A DNA stretch of 64,000 bases from the NCBI GenBank assembly GCA_963716855.1, contig CAVQUV010000019.1:124001-188000 (forward strand). The letters are read 5' to 3'. Source of the DNA: JAGVSZ01 sp963716855. Lineage in GTDB: Bacteria; Pseudomonadota; Gammaproteobacteria; Burkholderiales; SG8-39. The position numbers and the translations under genes are program-made. Shown here piece after piece: positions 18,208 to 26,713 of the stretch. Position 1 is the first letter of the stretch; every line of letters begins with the position of its first letter. The notes beneath the pieces were generated by a model. That model saw nothing but the letters and a program-made list of their open reading frames with translations. It had not been told where the DNA came from and did not search any database.

Positions 18208-18237
18208 TTGACGCGCGCGTTTCAAAGCGGGGATAAT
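18208..18237 (+). promoter_or_regulatory. Sigma-70 promoter of pepA-holC-valS region
   Basis: TTGACG (18208-18213, 5 of 6) and GATAAT (18232-18237, 5 of 6) are separated by 18 bases, in the lptF/pepA divergent gap, 68 bases before the pepA start. One of the better consensus promoters in the window. Confidence 0.65.
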
Positions 18238-18304
18238 CCGGGCCGCTCCCACTCGTAACAGAGGCCCGCGACACGGGCGTCGCGGCGAAGCGCAGGAGGA
18301 CCGA

Positions 18305-19795
18305 TTGGAATTTAGCACGAAAACCATCGCGCCAGAGCGCGCGCCGGGCGCCTGCGTGGTCGCGGGCGTTTTCGAATCGCGCAAGCTTTCGGCTGCCGCT
18401 CAGGCGCTGGATCGCGCCTCCGGCGGCGCGGTGCGCGCCGTGGTGAAACGCGGCGACATGGACGGCCGCGCCGGCACGGTGCGGCTCCTCTATAGAACGC
18501 GACGCATCGCTGCCGAGCGCGTGCTGCTGGTCGGGCTCGGCAAGGAGGCGGAGCTCGGCGCGAAAGGGTACCGCGAGGCCGTGCGCGCGGCGGTGAGCGC
18601 GCTCGCCGACACGGGGGCGGCGGACGCGCACCTGTTCCTGGCCGATCTGCCGGTGCGGGACCGGGACCTCGGGTGGCGAGTGCTCCACGCGACGACCGTC
18701 GCCGCGGAGACCCTGTATCGCTTCGACGCGATGAAGAGCAAGAAGAGTCCGCCCGGCACGCTCCGGCGCCTGGTGATCGCGACGGCGTCGAAGACGGCTG
18801 CCGATGACGCGGCGCGCGGCCTCGCCGAAGGGCGAGCGATCGGCGCAGGCGTCGCGATGGCCAAGGATCTCGGCAATCTCCCGGGCAACGTGTGCACGCC
18901 GACGCACCTTGCCGAAGCCGCGACGAAGCTCGCAAAGGAGTGGAAGCTCGGCGTCGAGGTCCTCGAGCGGCGCGACATGGAGCGGCTGAGCATGAACACG
19001 CTGCTCTCCGTTGCGCAGGGCTCGCGCCAGCCGCCGAAGTTCATCGTGCTCCGCTACAACGGCGCGGCGAAGAGCGCAAAGCCCCTCGTGCTGGTCGGCA
19101 AGGGCATCACCTTCGACACCGGGGGCATCTCGATCAAGCCCGCGCCCGAGATGGACGAGATGAAGTTCGACATGTGCGGCGCGGCGAGCGTGCTCGGCAC
19201 CTTCCGCGCCCTGGCCGAGCTCGCGCCGGAGATCAACGTCGTCGGGCTCGTGCCGACGACGGAGAACATGCCCGGCGGCGCGGCCACGAAGCCCGGCGAC
19301 ATCGTGACCAGCATGTCCGGCCAGACGGTCGAGATCCTCAACACCGACGCCGAGGGTCGGCTGATCCTCTGCGACGCGCTCACCTACGCGGAGCGCTACG
19401 ATCCGGCCGCCGTGGTGGACATCGCGACGCTGACCGGCGCGTGCGTGATCGCGCTCGGCCACGTCGCGAGCGGGCTGTACGCGAACCGCGACGAGCTCGC
19501 CGACGAGCTGCTCGAGGCCGGCGGCGACGCCTGGGACCGCGCGTGGCACATGCCGCTGTGGGACGACTACCAGGAGCAGCTGAAGAGCCCCTTCGCCGAC
19601 GTGGCGAACATCGGCGGCCGGCCGGCCGGCAGCGTGACGGCGGCGTGCTTCCTGTCCCGCTTCGCACGCAAGTACCCCTGGGCCCATCTCGACATCGCGG
19701 GCACCGCGTGGACCTCCGGCAAGAACAAGGGGGCGACCGGTCGGCCGGTGCCGCTGCTGACCCGGTTCGTCCTGAACCGCGCGGCAAAGGCGTGA
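18305..19795 (+). CDS. pepA: Leucyl aminopeptidase
   Basis: 496 residues, M17 family, full length. The C-terminal catalytic domain has GKGITFDTGGISIKP (metal-binding Lys and Asp) and the NTDAEGRL signature, both intact. It removes N-terminal Leu and other residues, and in E. coli also binds DNA. Start is TTG 18305 with a strong aggagg site eight bases upstream, and the N-terminus MEFSTKT fits the family. Followed by holC with a GTGA overlap, the conserved proteobacterial arrangement. Confidence 0.97.
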   Translation: MEFSTKTIAPERAPGACVVAGVFESRKLSAAAQALDRASGGAVRAVVKRGDMDGRAGTVRLLYRTRRIAAERVLLVGLGKEAELGAKGYREAVRAAVSALADTGAADAHLFLADLPVRDRDLGWRVLHATTVAAETLYRFDAMKSKKSPPGTLRRLVIATASKTAADDAARGLAEGRAIGAGVAMAKDLGNLPGNVCTPTHLAEAATKLAKEWKLGVEVLERRDMERLSMNTLLSVAQGSRQPPKFIVLRYNGAAKSAKPLVLVGKGITFDTGGISIKPAPEMDEMKFDMCGAASVLGTFRALAELAPEINVVGLVPTTENMPGGAATKPGDIVTSMSGQTVEILNTDAEGRLILCDALTYAERYDPAAVVDIATLTGACVIALGHVASGLYANRDELADELLEAGGDAWDRAWHMPLWDDYQEQLKSPFADVANIGGRPAGSVTAACFLSRFARKYPWAHLDIAGTAWTSGKNKGATGRPVPLLTRFVLNRAAKA

Positions 19796-20217
19796 CGCGT
19801 ATCGACTTTTACCTCGACGCCGACGACCGGCTGCAGGTCGCCTGCCGGGTCGCGGCGAAGGCCCTCGCGCAGGCGCACAGGGTGCTCATCTACGCGCCCG
19901 ACGGCGAGGTCGCGCGGGCGATCGACCGGCTGCTCTGGACGACCCCCGCGACCGGCTTCGTGCCGCACGTGATGGCCGACCACCGTCTGGCGGCCGAGAC
20001 GCCGGTCGTGATCGCGCGCGACGCTGAAGCGCTGCCGCACGACGACGTGCTGGTCAACCTGGACCGCGAACAGCCGGCCGCGTTCGCGCGCTTCCACCGT
20101 GTGGTCGAGATCGTGGGTCGCGACGACGACGACAAGCAGGCCGCGCGCGGCCGCTACCGTTTCTACCGCGATCGCGGTTACGAGATCCACACCCACCAGC
20201 TCGGCGGCGATGGCTGA
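19792..20217 (+). CDS. holC: DNA polymerase III subunit chi
   Basis: 141 residues. HolC fold indicated by TRIDFYLDADDR at the N-terminus, the VLIYAPD segment and DDVLVNLDRE. Chi links the clamp loader to SSB during replication. GTG start overlaps the pepA stop (GTGA); the stop region overlaps the next ATG. pepA-holC-(small gene)-valS is a conserved neighbourhood. Confidence 0.92.
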   Translation: MTRIDFYLDADDRLQVACRVAAKALAQAHRVLIYAPDGEVARAIDRLLWTTPATGFVPHVMADHRLAAETPVVIARDAEALPHDDVLVNLDREQPAAFARFHRVVEIVGRDDDDKQAARGRYRFYRDRGYEIHTHQLGGDG

Positions 20218-20614
20218 CTTGCCCGAACCGCCGGCGCCGGGCACCGAGGAGATCCTCGACAAGGCCAATGCGCTGCTCGCGCGGCACCGGGCCGCGCGGC
20301 CGTCGACCCGCGTCGAGCCGCCGGTGGACGTCCCGGTCCTGACCGAGATCCTCCAGGAGGCGACCGCGGCGGGCTACACGGAGGCGCAGCTCGAGCAGCT
20401 CGAGCGCGATCTCCGCCTCGAGCTGCTCACGCTGCTCGGGCCGGAGTTCGAGCGCCTGGTCGAGGCGAAGGTGCACGATCGCATCGGCGCGAAGATCGAG
20501 GAAGTGATGGGGCTCGCCCGAAAGGTGCTCGAGGCCGAGGTCCGCGGCGCGGTGCGCGACGCGCTCGGCGAGGTGATTGCCGCGGAAACCGAGCGCCTCA
20601 AGGCGGGGAAGTAG
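20210..20614 (+). CDS. Conserved hypothetical between holC and valS
   Basis: 134 residues, ATG 20210 overlapping the holC stop region by eight bases. Sequence is helical, acidic, without signal or membrane segment; Pro-rich first 15 residues, then LDKANALLARHR and a long Leu/Glu helix region that could be coiled coil. I recognise it only as a gene that often sits between holC and valS in betaproteobacteria. Function unknown. Confidence 0.75.
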   Translation: MADLPEPPAPGTEEILDKANALLARHRAARPSTRVEPPVDVPVLTEILQEATAAGYTEAQLEQLERDLRLELLTLLGPEFERLVEAKVHDRIGAKIEEVMGLARKVLEAEVRGAVRDALGEVIAAETERLKAGK

Positions 20615-20625
20615 GCACCGCCCGC

Positions 20626-20631
20626 TATAAT
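20626..20631 (+). promoter_or_regulatory. Possible -10 element of valS
   Basis: A perfect TATAAT 49 bases before the valS start, right after the preceding stop codon. No recognisable -35 at 17 bases, so valS may also rely on read-through from pepA. Confidence 0.4.
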
Positions 20632-20679
20632 TCGCGGCGTTCCGCGCCGCATCGGCGCTATGCCCACCGCGCCGATCCC

Positions 20680-23487
20680 ATGGAACTCGCCAAGACCTTC
20701 GACCCCGCCGCCATCGAGGCGCGCTGGTATCCGTTCTGGGACGCCAGGGGATACTTCCGCGCCGGAGCCGTGCCGGGCAAGGCCGCGTTCTGCATCCAGC
20801 TCCCGCCGCCGAACGTCACCGGCGTGCTGCACATGGGGCACGCCTTCAACCAGACGATCATGGATGCGCTCACCCGGTATCACCGGATGCGCGGCGACAA
20901 CACGCTCTGGCTCCCGGGCACCGACCATGCCGGGATCGCGACGCAGATCGTGGTCGAGCGGCAGCTCGAGACGCAGGGGACCTCGCGCGAGGCGCTCGGC
21001 CGCGAGAAGTTCCAGGAAAAGGTCTGGGTCTGGAAGGAGCAGTCGGGCTCCACGATCACCGAGCAGATGCGCCGGCTGGGCGCCTCGTGCGACTGGAGCC
21101 GCGAGTACTTCACGATGGACGCGAAGCTCTCGCCGGTGGTCACCGAGACGTTCGTGCGGCTCTTCGAGCAGGGACTCATCTACCGCGGCAAGCGCCTGGT
21201 GAACTGGGACCCGAGCCTCGGCACCGCGGTGTCCGATCTCGAGGTCGAGAGCGCCGAAGAGGAAGGCCGGCTCTGGCACATTCGCTATCCGCGTGTTGAC
21301 GGCAAAGGATATGTCGTCGTCGCCACGACGCGTCCGGAGACCATGCTCGGCGACGTCGCGGTGGCGGTCCATCCCGACGACGAGCGCTATCGGAGCCTGG
21401 TCGGAAAGGAAGTGACCCTGCCGCTCACCGGGCGCACGATTCCGGTGATCGCCGACGAGTACGTCGACCCCGCGTTCGGCACCGGGTGCGTGAAGATCAC
21501 GCCGGCGCACGATTTCAACGACTGGAAGGTCGGGCAGCGTCACGGGCTCGCACCGATCCCCATCCTCACGCTGGATGCGAAGGTGAACGCCAACGCGCCC
21601 GCGCCCTATCGCGGCCTCGACCGCTACGACGCGCGCAAGCGCGTGGTCGCGGACCTCGAAGCCGCCGGTCTGCTCGAGTCGGTGAAGCCGCACAAGATGA
21701 TGGTACCCCGCTGCGCGCGCACGAACGAGGTGGTCGAGCCGATGCTCACCGACCAGTGGTTCGTCGCGATGTCGAAGCCGGCGCCGGCCGGCACGCTGCA
21801 TCCCGGCAAGTCGATCGCGCAGGTCGCGCTCGAGGTCGTGGAGCGCGGCGAGGTGAAGTTCTTCCCCGAGAACTGGGTCAACACCTACAACCAGTGGCTG
21901 GTGAACATCCAGGACTGGTGCATCTCGCGGCAGCTCTGGTGGGGTCACCAGATTCCCGCCTGGTACGACGATGCCGGGAACGTCTACGTCGCGCGCGACG
22001 AGGCCGCCGCGCAAGCCCAGGCCCGCGCCGCGGGCAGGACGGGAGCGCTGCGCCGCGATCCCGACGTCCTCGACACCTGGTTCTCCTCCGCGCTCGTCTG
22101 TCACTCCACGCTCGGCTGGCCCGAGCCGCGCGGCGAGGACAAGGTCGCGTACGACCTCTACCTTCCATCGTCGGTGCTGGTCACCGGCTACGAGATCATC
22201 TTCTTCTGGGTCGCGCGCATGATCATGATGACGACCCACTTCACCGGCCGCGTCCCGTTCAAGGACGTGTACATCCACGGCATCGTGCGCGATCACGACG
22301 GCGAGAAGATGTCGAAGTCGGAAGGCAACGTCATCGACCCGGTGGACCTGATCGACGGCGTTGGCCTCGAGCCGCTGCTCGAGAAGCGCACCACGGGCCT
22401 GCGCAAGCCGGAGAAGGCGCCGCAGGTGCGCGAGCGCACGAAGCGGGAGTTCCCGACCGGGATCCCCGCGTACGGCGCCGACGCCCTGCGCTTCACGATG
22501 GCCGCCTACGCGACGCTCGGCCGCAACGTCAACTTCGACTTCAAGCGCTGCGAGGGCTATCGCAACTTCTGCAACAAGCTCTGGAACGCCACCCGGTTCG
22601 TCCTCATGAACACCGAAGGCAAGGACTGCGGGCAGGACGAGTCGCTGCCCGTCGAGCTGTCCTTCGTCGACCGGTGGATCGTCAGCCAACTCCAGCGCAC
22701 CGAGGCCGAGGCGGAACGCGGCTTCGCCGAGTACCGTCTCGACAACGTCGCCAATGCCGTCTACCGGTTCGTGTGGGACGAGTACTGCGACTGGTATGTC
22801 GAGCTCGCCAAGGTGCAGCTCGCCGACGGCAACGAGGCGCAGCAGCGCGGCACCCGGCGCACGCTGGTGCGCGTGCTCGAGGCGGTGGTGCGCCTCGCGC
22901 ACCCGATCATCCCGTTCATCACCGAGGAGCTGTGGCAGACGGTCGCGCCGCTCGCCGGAAAAACGGGCGACAGCATCTGCGTCGCGCCCTACCCGAAGTC
23001 GGAGCCGGCGAAGATCGACGCGGCCGCCGAGCAGCAGGCCGCAACCCTGAAGGCGTTGGTGAACGCCTGCCGCAACCTGCGCGGCGAAATGGACATCGCC
23101 CCGGGCCAGCGCGTGCCGCTGATCGCGGAAGGCGATCCTGCCGCGCTCACGCCGCACTTTCCCTACCTCAAGTTCCTTGCGCGCCTTGCGGACGCCAGGG
23201 TAGTGGAAGCATTGCCCGACGCCGACGCCGCCGTCCAGGTCGTGGGCGACGCCCGCCTGATGCTCCACATCGAGATCGACGTCGCCGCCGAAATCGCTCG
23301 ACTCGAGAAGGAGGCGGCGCGCCTGAAGGCCGAGATCGCGAAGGCCGACGGGAAGCTCGCCAACGCGAGTTTCGTCGACCGCGCGCCGGCCAACGTCGTC
23401 GCCCAGGAACGCGAGCGCCTCGCCGGCTTCCGCGCCACGCTCGAGAAGGTCGAGGCGCAACTCGCCCGCCTGAAGGCGAAGGCCTGA
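20680..23487 (+). CDS. valS: Valyl-tRNA synthetase
   Basis: 935 residues, class I synthetase, full length. HMGH in PPPNVTGVLHMGHAF (HIGH site, near residue 50), the CP1 editing domain around residues 190-330, KMSKS in GEKMSKSEGN (about 543), anticodon-binding domain, and the C-terminal coiled-coil arm rich in Lys/Ala/Glu. It charges tRNA-Val and edits mischarged Thr. No irregularities; a long open antisense frame over this gene is a GC artefact. Confidence 0.98.
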   Translation: MELAKTFDPAAIEARWYPFWDARGYFRAGAVPGKAAFCIQLPPPNVTGVLHMGHAFNQTIMDALTRYHRMRGDNTLWLPGTDHAGIATQIVVERQLETQGTSREALGREKFQEKVWVWKEQSGSTITEQMRRLGASCDWSREYFTMDAKLSPVVTETFVRLFEQGLIYRGKRLVNWDPSLGTAVSDLEVESAEEEGRLWHIRYPRVDGKGYVVVATTRPETMLGDVAVAVHPDDERYRSLVGKEVTLPLTGRTIPVIADEYVDPAFGTGCVKITPAHDFNDWKVGQRHGLAPIPILTLDAKVNANAPAPYRGLDRYDARKRVVADLEAAGLLESVKPHKMMVPRCARTNEVVEPMLTDQWFVAMSKPAPAGTLHPGKSIAQVALEVVERGEVKFFPENWVNTYNQWLVNIQDWCISRQLWWGHQIPAWYDDAGNVYVARDEAAAQAQARAAGRTGALRRDPDVLDTWFSSALVCHSTLGWPEPRGEDKVAYDLYLPSSVLVTGYEIIFFWVARMIMMTTHFTGRVPFKDVYIHGIVRDHDGEKMSKSEGNVIDPVDLIDGVGLEPLLEKRTTGLRKPEKAPQVRERTKREFPTGIPAYGADALRFTMAAYATLGRNVNFDFKRCEGYRNFCNKLWNATRFVLMNTEGKDCGQDESLPVELSFVDRWIVSQLQRTEAEAERGFAEYRLDNVANAVYRFVWDEYCDWYVELAKVQLADGNEAQQRGTRRTLVRVLEAVVRLAHPIIPFITEELWQTVAPLAGKTGDSICVAPYPKSEPAKIDAAAEQQAATLKALVNACRNLRGEMDIAPGQRVPLIAEGDPAALTPHFPYLKFLARLADARVVEALPDADAAVQVVGDARLMLHIEIDVAAEIARLEKEAARLKAEIAKADGKLANASFVDRAPANVVAQERERLAGFRATLEKVEAQLARLKAKA

Positions 23488-23555
23488 CCGGACGGCGACG
23501 CGGCCGCGGCGCCCGTTCTCCTTCCTTCGTCCCGCCCCCTCCCACTTCGAGCCCG

Positions 23556-24812
23556 ATGCACCCCGCGCTGCGCGCCTTCCGGTACCGCAGCTTCCGGATC
23601 TTCTACACCGGCCAGGGGCTGTCGCTACTCGGCACGTGGCTGCAGACGGTGGCCACGAGCTGGCTCGTCTACCGCCTCACCGGCTCCGCCTTCATGCTCG
23701 GGCTCGTCGCCGGCGCGCAGCAGTTGCCGATGCTGTTCGTCGCGCCGGTGGCCGGCGTCTGGGCCGACCGCCTCGACCGCCGCAAGCTTCTGATCGTGGT
23801 CCAGACGCTGTGCGCGGTCCAGGCGCTCGCGCTCGCGGCCCTGACCTTCGCCGGGCTGGTGACCGTGTGGCATGTCGTTGCGTTCGCGCTCGTTCTCGGG
23901 CTGCTGAACGCATTCGAGACGCCGACGCGCCAGGCGTTCCTGCTCGAGATGATCGGAAGCAGGGAGGATCTGCCGAACGCGATCGCGCTCCAGTCGATGC
24001 TCTTCAACGGCGCGCGCTTCGTCGGGCCGACGATCGCCGGCATCGTGCTCGCCGCAGCGGGCGAGGCGGTGTGCTTCCTGCTGAACGGGATCTCCTACAC
24101 GGCGGTGGTGGCAGCGTACTTCTTCATCCGCGTGCCCCCGCGCGAGCGTGCGGCGGCGCCCGCGGCTTGGTGGCAGGAGCTGCACGCGGGCTTTCGCTAT
24201 GCATTCGGATCGCTCGCGACCCGCCGGCTGATCATGCTGCTCGCAGCGCTGTCGTGCTTCTCGGCGCCCTGGATGTCGCTCATGCCGATTTACGCGGCCG
24301 AGACCTTTGCCGGCGATTCGCGGACGCTCGGGGTGATGGTGAGCGCGGTGGGGCTGGGCGCGCTATTCGGTACCGCGTTCCTCGCCATGCGCCCGAACGT
24401 GCGCGGCCTGGGTCGCGTGATCGCGACCTGCGCGCTGATCGCCGGCGCGGCGTTGACCGTGTACGCGGTGTCGCACTGGCTGTGGTTCTCCCTCGCCGCG
24501 CTGGCGCTGTTCGGGTTCGGGCTGATCGCCTCCGTCGCCTCGACCAACACCGTGCTGCAGACGCTTGCCGACGAGGACAAGCGCGGCCGCATCATCAGCA
24601 TCTACGTGATGACGTTCCTCGGCATCGCCCCGCTCGGCAACTTCGTGGCCGGCACCGTCGCCGAGCGCATCGGCGTGCACTGGACCCTGGCCGGCTGCGG
24701 CGTGGCCCTCTTCGCCGCGGCCGCCTGGTTCGCCTTGACCCTCGACAGCTGGCGGCGCGCCGTGCGTCCGATCTACGCGCGTCAGGGCATCGTGCCCGAC
24801 CGCGAGACCTGA
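23556..24812 (+). CDS. MFS transporter, EntS-like
   Basis: 418 residues with about 12 hydrophobic segments. The loop after helix 2, GVWADRLDRRKLL (about residues 69-81), is the MFS motif A variant, and the N-terminus FRYRSFRIFYTGQGLSLLGTWLQ is typical of the EntS/enterobactin-exporter-like group. Probable drug or metabolite exporter in the inner membrane; substrate unknown. 68 bases after valS, and convergent with a tiny exported-peptide gene. Confidence 0.85.
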   Translation: MHPALRAFRYRSFRIFYTGQGLSLLGTWLQTVATSWLVYRLTGSAFMLGLVAGAQQLPMLFVAPVAGVWADRLDRRKLLIVVQTLCAVQALALAALTFAGLVTVWHVVAFALVLGLLNAFETPTRQAFLLEMIGSREDLPNAIALQSMLFNGARFVGPTIAGIVLAAAGEAVCFLLNGISYTAVVAAYFFIRVPPRERAAAPAAWWQELHAGFRYAFGSLATRRLIMLLAALSCFSAPWMSLMPIYAAETFAGDSRTLGVMVSAVGLGALFGTAFLAMRPNVRGLGRVIATCALIAGAALTVYAVSHWLWFSLAALALFGFGLIASVASTNTVLQTLADEDKRGRIISIYVMTFLGIAPLGNFVAGTVAERIGVHWTLAGCGVALFAAAAWFALTLDSWRRAVRPIYARQGIVPDRET

Positions 24813-24819
24813 GTCTTCG

Positions 24820-24978
24820 CTAACGCCGCTGCCAGGTACCGCTGGCGGTGCAGACCCGATCGCCGACCACCGAGCCCGTGGGGTACGAGCGGCCGTTGAA
24901 CAGGCAGTCGGCGAGCGCCTGCGTGGTGACGGCGGCGAGCGCCAGCGCTGCGAACAGGGTTGCGAGCTTGCGTCTCAT
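24820..24978 (-). CDS. Small exported two-cysteine peptide
   Basis: 52 codons, ATG 24978 to TAG 24820, missed by usual length cut-offs. A good ribosome site (aggaga) precedes the ATG. Residues 1-23 are a classical signal peptide (MRRKLATLFAALALAAV, cleavage likely after ALA), leaving a 29-residue mature peptide that begins DCLFNGRSYPTG and has a second Cys near TASGTWQ, allowing one disulfide. It resembles short DUF1496-like CLFNG peptides, but I am not sure of the family. Function unknown; same strand and about 40 bases downstream of the next gene's end. Confidence 0.65.
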   Translation of the reverse strand: MRRKLATLFAALALAAVTTQALADCLFNGRSYPTGSVVGDRVCTASGTWQRR

Positions 24979-25017
24979 TGCAGATCTCCTACGTAATTGG
25001 GAGGCGATGGAGGCCGA

Positions 25018-25743
25018 TCACATGTTGGTCGTGGCCGGAGCGCTCGTCGCGACATCCGCGTGGCCGCCCGCGACGTGCTCGGGCGGCTGGTGAAGGTAGA
25101 CCTTGACCACCGCGTCGGTCCGCTTGGGCCCGTCGACGTTGAGCTTGGCCCAGTCCGCCGGGCTGACCTCGACGATCTGCCGGTCGGTGGGCGGGCACTC
25201 GATCGATTCGGAGACCTTCACGCTGAACCCGCCGGTGCCGGCGTCGGTCCAGACGAGGAGCCATTTCTGGCTGAGGTCCTCCTCTTTCTCGCACACGGCG
25301 GCCTCCCCCTCGGTCACGGTCTTGCGCCCGGTCGGCGCGATTACGACCTTGCGTTCCTTCACGTCGAACGGATGGACGTTGCGCCGCGACAGCTCGCGCA
25401 GCTCGCGCACCAGGTCGTGCGTCTCGCCCAGCGCGACGATCGCGCGCGTGACCGCACGCCCGTCCTTCGTGCCTGCGTCGCTGATCTCGTAGAAGCCCTG
25501 CTCCTGGAGCAGCGCGCGCAGCTCCGCGCGACGGTCGGGTTGCGCGAAGAGCGTCGCGACCTGGCTGCCCACGTCGCGCGCCGCCGGCCGGACCGACGGG
25601 CGACCGTCGACCCATTCGATCTGGGCGAACGAACCGCCGACCAGGAGCAGCGCGAGCGCGACGTTCAGCGCCCCCGACAGAATGAGGGCGCGCTTAGGGT
25701 CGTCCGCGGCCCCAATAATCCATTTACCGAGCGCATTAAGCAT
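25018..25743 (-). CDS. Membrane-anchored protein of unknown function
   Basis: 241 residues. One N-terminal transmembrane helix (ALILSGALNVALALLLVGG, residues 19-37) would anchor a mostly periplasmic domain. That domain is polar, with a Trp-rich strand (KWLLVWTDAG), a two-Cys spacing (AAVCEK ... SIECPP) and no known motif. It is divergent from the response regulator gene across 265 bases, and upstream of the small exported peptide on the same strand, so the two may be cotranscribed. I do not recognise the family. Confidence 0.65.
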   Translation of the reverse strand: MLNALGKWIIGAADDPKRALILSGALNVALALLLVGGSFAQIEWVDGRPSVRPAARDVGSQVATLFAQPDRRAELRALLQEQGFYEISDAGTKDGRAVTRAIVALGETHDLVRELRELSRRNVHPFDVKERKVVIAPTGRKTVTEGEAAVCEKEEDLSQKWLLVWTDAGTGGFSVKVSESIECPPTDRQIVEVSPADWAKLNVDGPKRTDAVVKVYLHQPPEHVAGGHADVATSAPATTNM

Positions 25744-25965
25744 GGTGTCCTCCTTCGGACGCCGGGCGGTCAGTCCACCCGTATCGCCTCAACCTAGGCC
25801 ATCCCGCGACGCATTTCCGGGGAGTAGTGGCGCGCAGGGCGTGATCCATTCCCCTCCGCCGGCCGCGCGTGAACTCGGTCACGCGATTCGCGGGCAAACC
25901 GGTGCGCGAATGTGGCAGCAGGATGGCATCGCGCTCGCGCGCGTCGCGCGGCGGAAACGCTGGTG

Positions 25966-25971
25966 TATAGT
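25966..25971 (+). promoter_or_regulatory. Possible -10 of the two-component operon
   Basis: TATAGT 38 bases before the response-regulator ATG, in the divergent gap 25744-26008. No good -35. The rest of that gap shows no other feature. Confidence 0.35.
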
Positions 25972-26008
25972 CGCCGCGAGAATTTTTTCCGGAGATCCGC
26001 GTCACGCC

Positions 26009-26713
26009 ATGAGCCGCCGCATCGCCATCGTCGAGGACGACGTCGCCATCCGCGAGAACGTGGCGGACACGCTGCGCCGGCAGAGCTACGAGGCGACCAC
26101 GTTCGCCGATCGCCGGAGCGCGCTCGCGGCGTTTCGCGCGCGGCTCCCGGATCTGGCCATCGTCGACATCGGGCTCGGCGACGAGCCGGACGGCGGCTTC
26201 ACGCTGGTGCGCGAGCTGCGCGCGCTGTCCGAGACGGTGCCGATCATCTTCCTCACGGCGCGCGACAGCGATCTCGATCTCGTGTCGGGACTGCGCCTGG
26301 GCGCCGACGACTACCTGACCAAGACGATCAGCATGCCGCATCTGCTCGCGCGCATCGCGGCGCTCTTCCGGCGCGTCGACGTCCTGCGCTCGCCGCCCAA
26401 GAGCGAGGAGGCGGTCGAACGCGGACCGCTGCGGCTCGACCTCAAGCGCATGACCGCGACCTGGCGCGGCAAGCCGGTCGATCTGACCCTCACGGAGTTC
26501 TGGATGGTGCACGCGATGGTGAAGTATCCGGGCCACGTGAAGAACCGCGACCAGCTCATGAGCGAGGCGAACCTGGTGGTCGACGACGGGACGATCACCT
26601 CGCACATCAAGCGCATCCGCAAGAAGTTTCTCGCCACCGACCCGGCTTTCGAGGCGATCGACACCGTTTACGGCATGGGCTACCGCTGGACCGAGGCGCC
26701 GGAGGCGGCTTGA
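26009..26713 (+). CDS. OmpR-family response regulator, PdsR-like
   Basis: 234 residues. Receiver domain at the N-terminus with acidic pair EDD (9-11), phospho-acceptor Asp53 in VDIGLG and Lys in DDYLTKTIS (about 105), then a winged-helix DNA-binding domain (about 135-230) with ITSHIKRIRKKF. Sequence style resembles the response regulator of the proteobacterial dedicated sortase system, though no sortase gene is in the window; that subfamily call is tentative. ATG 26009; the stop overlaps the kinase start. Confidence 0.88.
   Translation: MSRRIAIVEDDVAIRENVADTLRRQSYEATTFADRRSALAAFRARLPDLAIVDIGLGDEPDGGFTLVRELRALSETVPIIFLTARDSDLDLVSGLRLGADDYLTKTISMPHLLARIAALFRRVDVLRSPPKSEEAVERGPLRLDLKRMTATWRGKPVDLTLTEFWMVHAMVKYPGHVKNRDQLMSEANLVVDDGTITSHIKRIRKKFLATDPAFEAIDTVYGMGYRWTEAPEAA

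Noticed and set aside
20374..23460. A 1028-codon open frame antisense to valS
   Set aside because: It is the complement of an intact, highly conserved valS; its composition (Arg, Glu, His, Val-rich) is the usual GC-rich shadow and it has no ribosome site or family signature.
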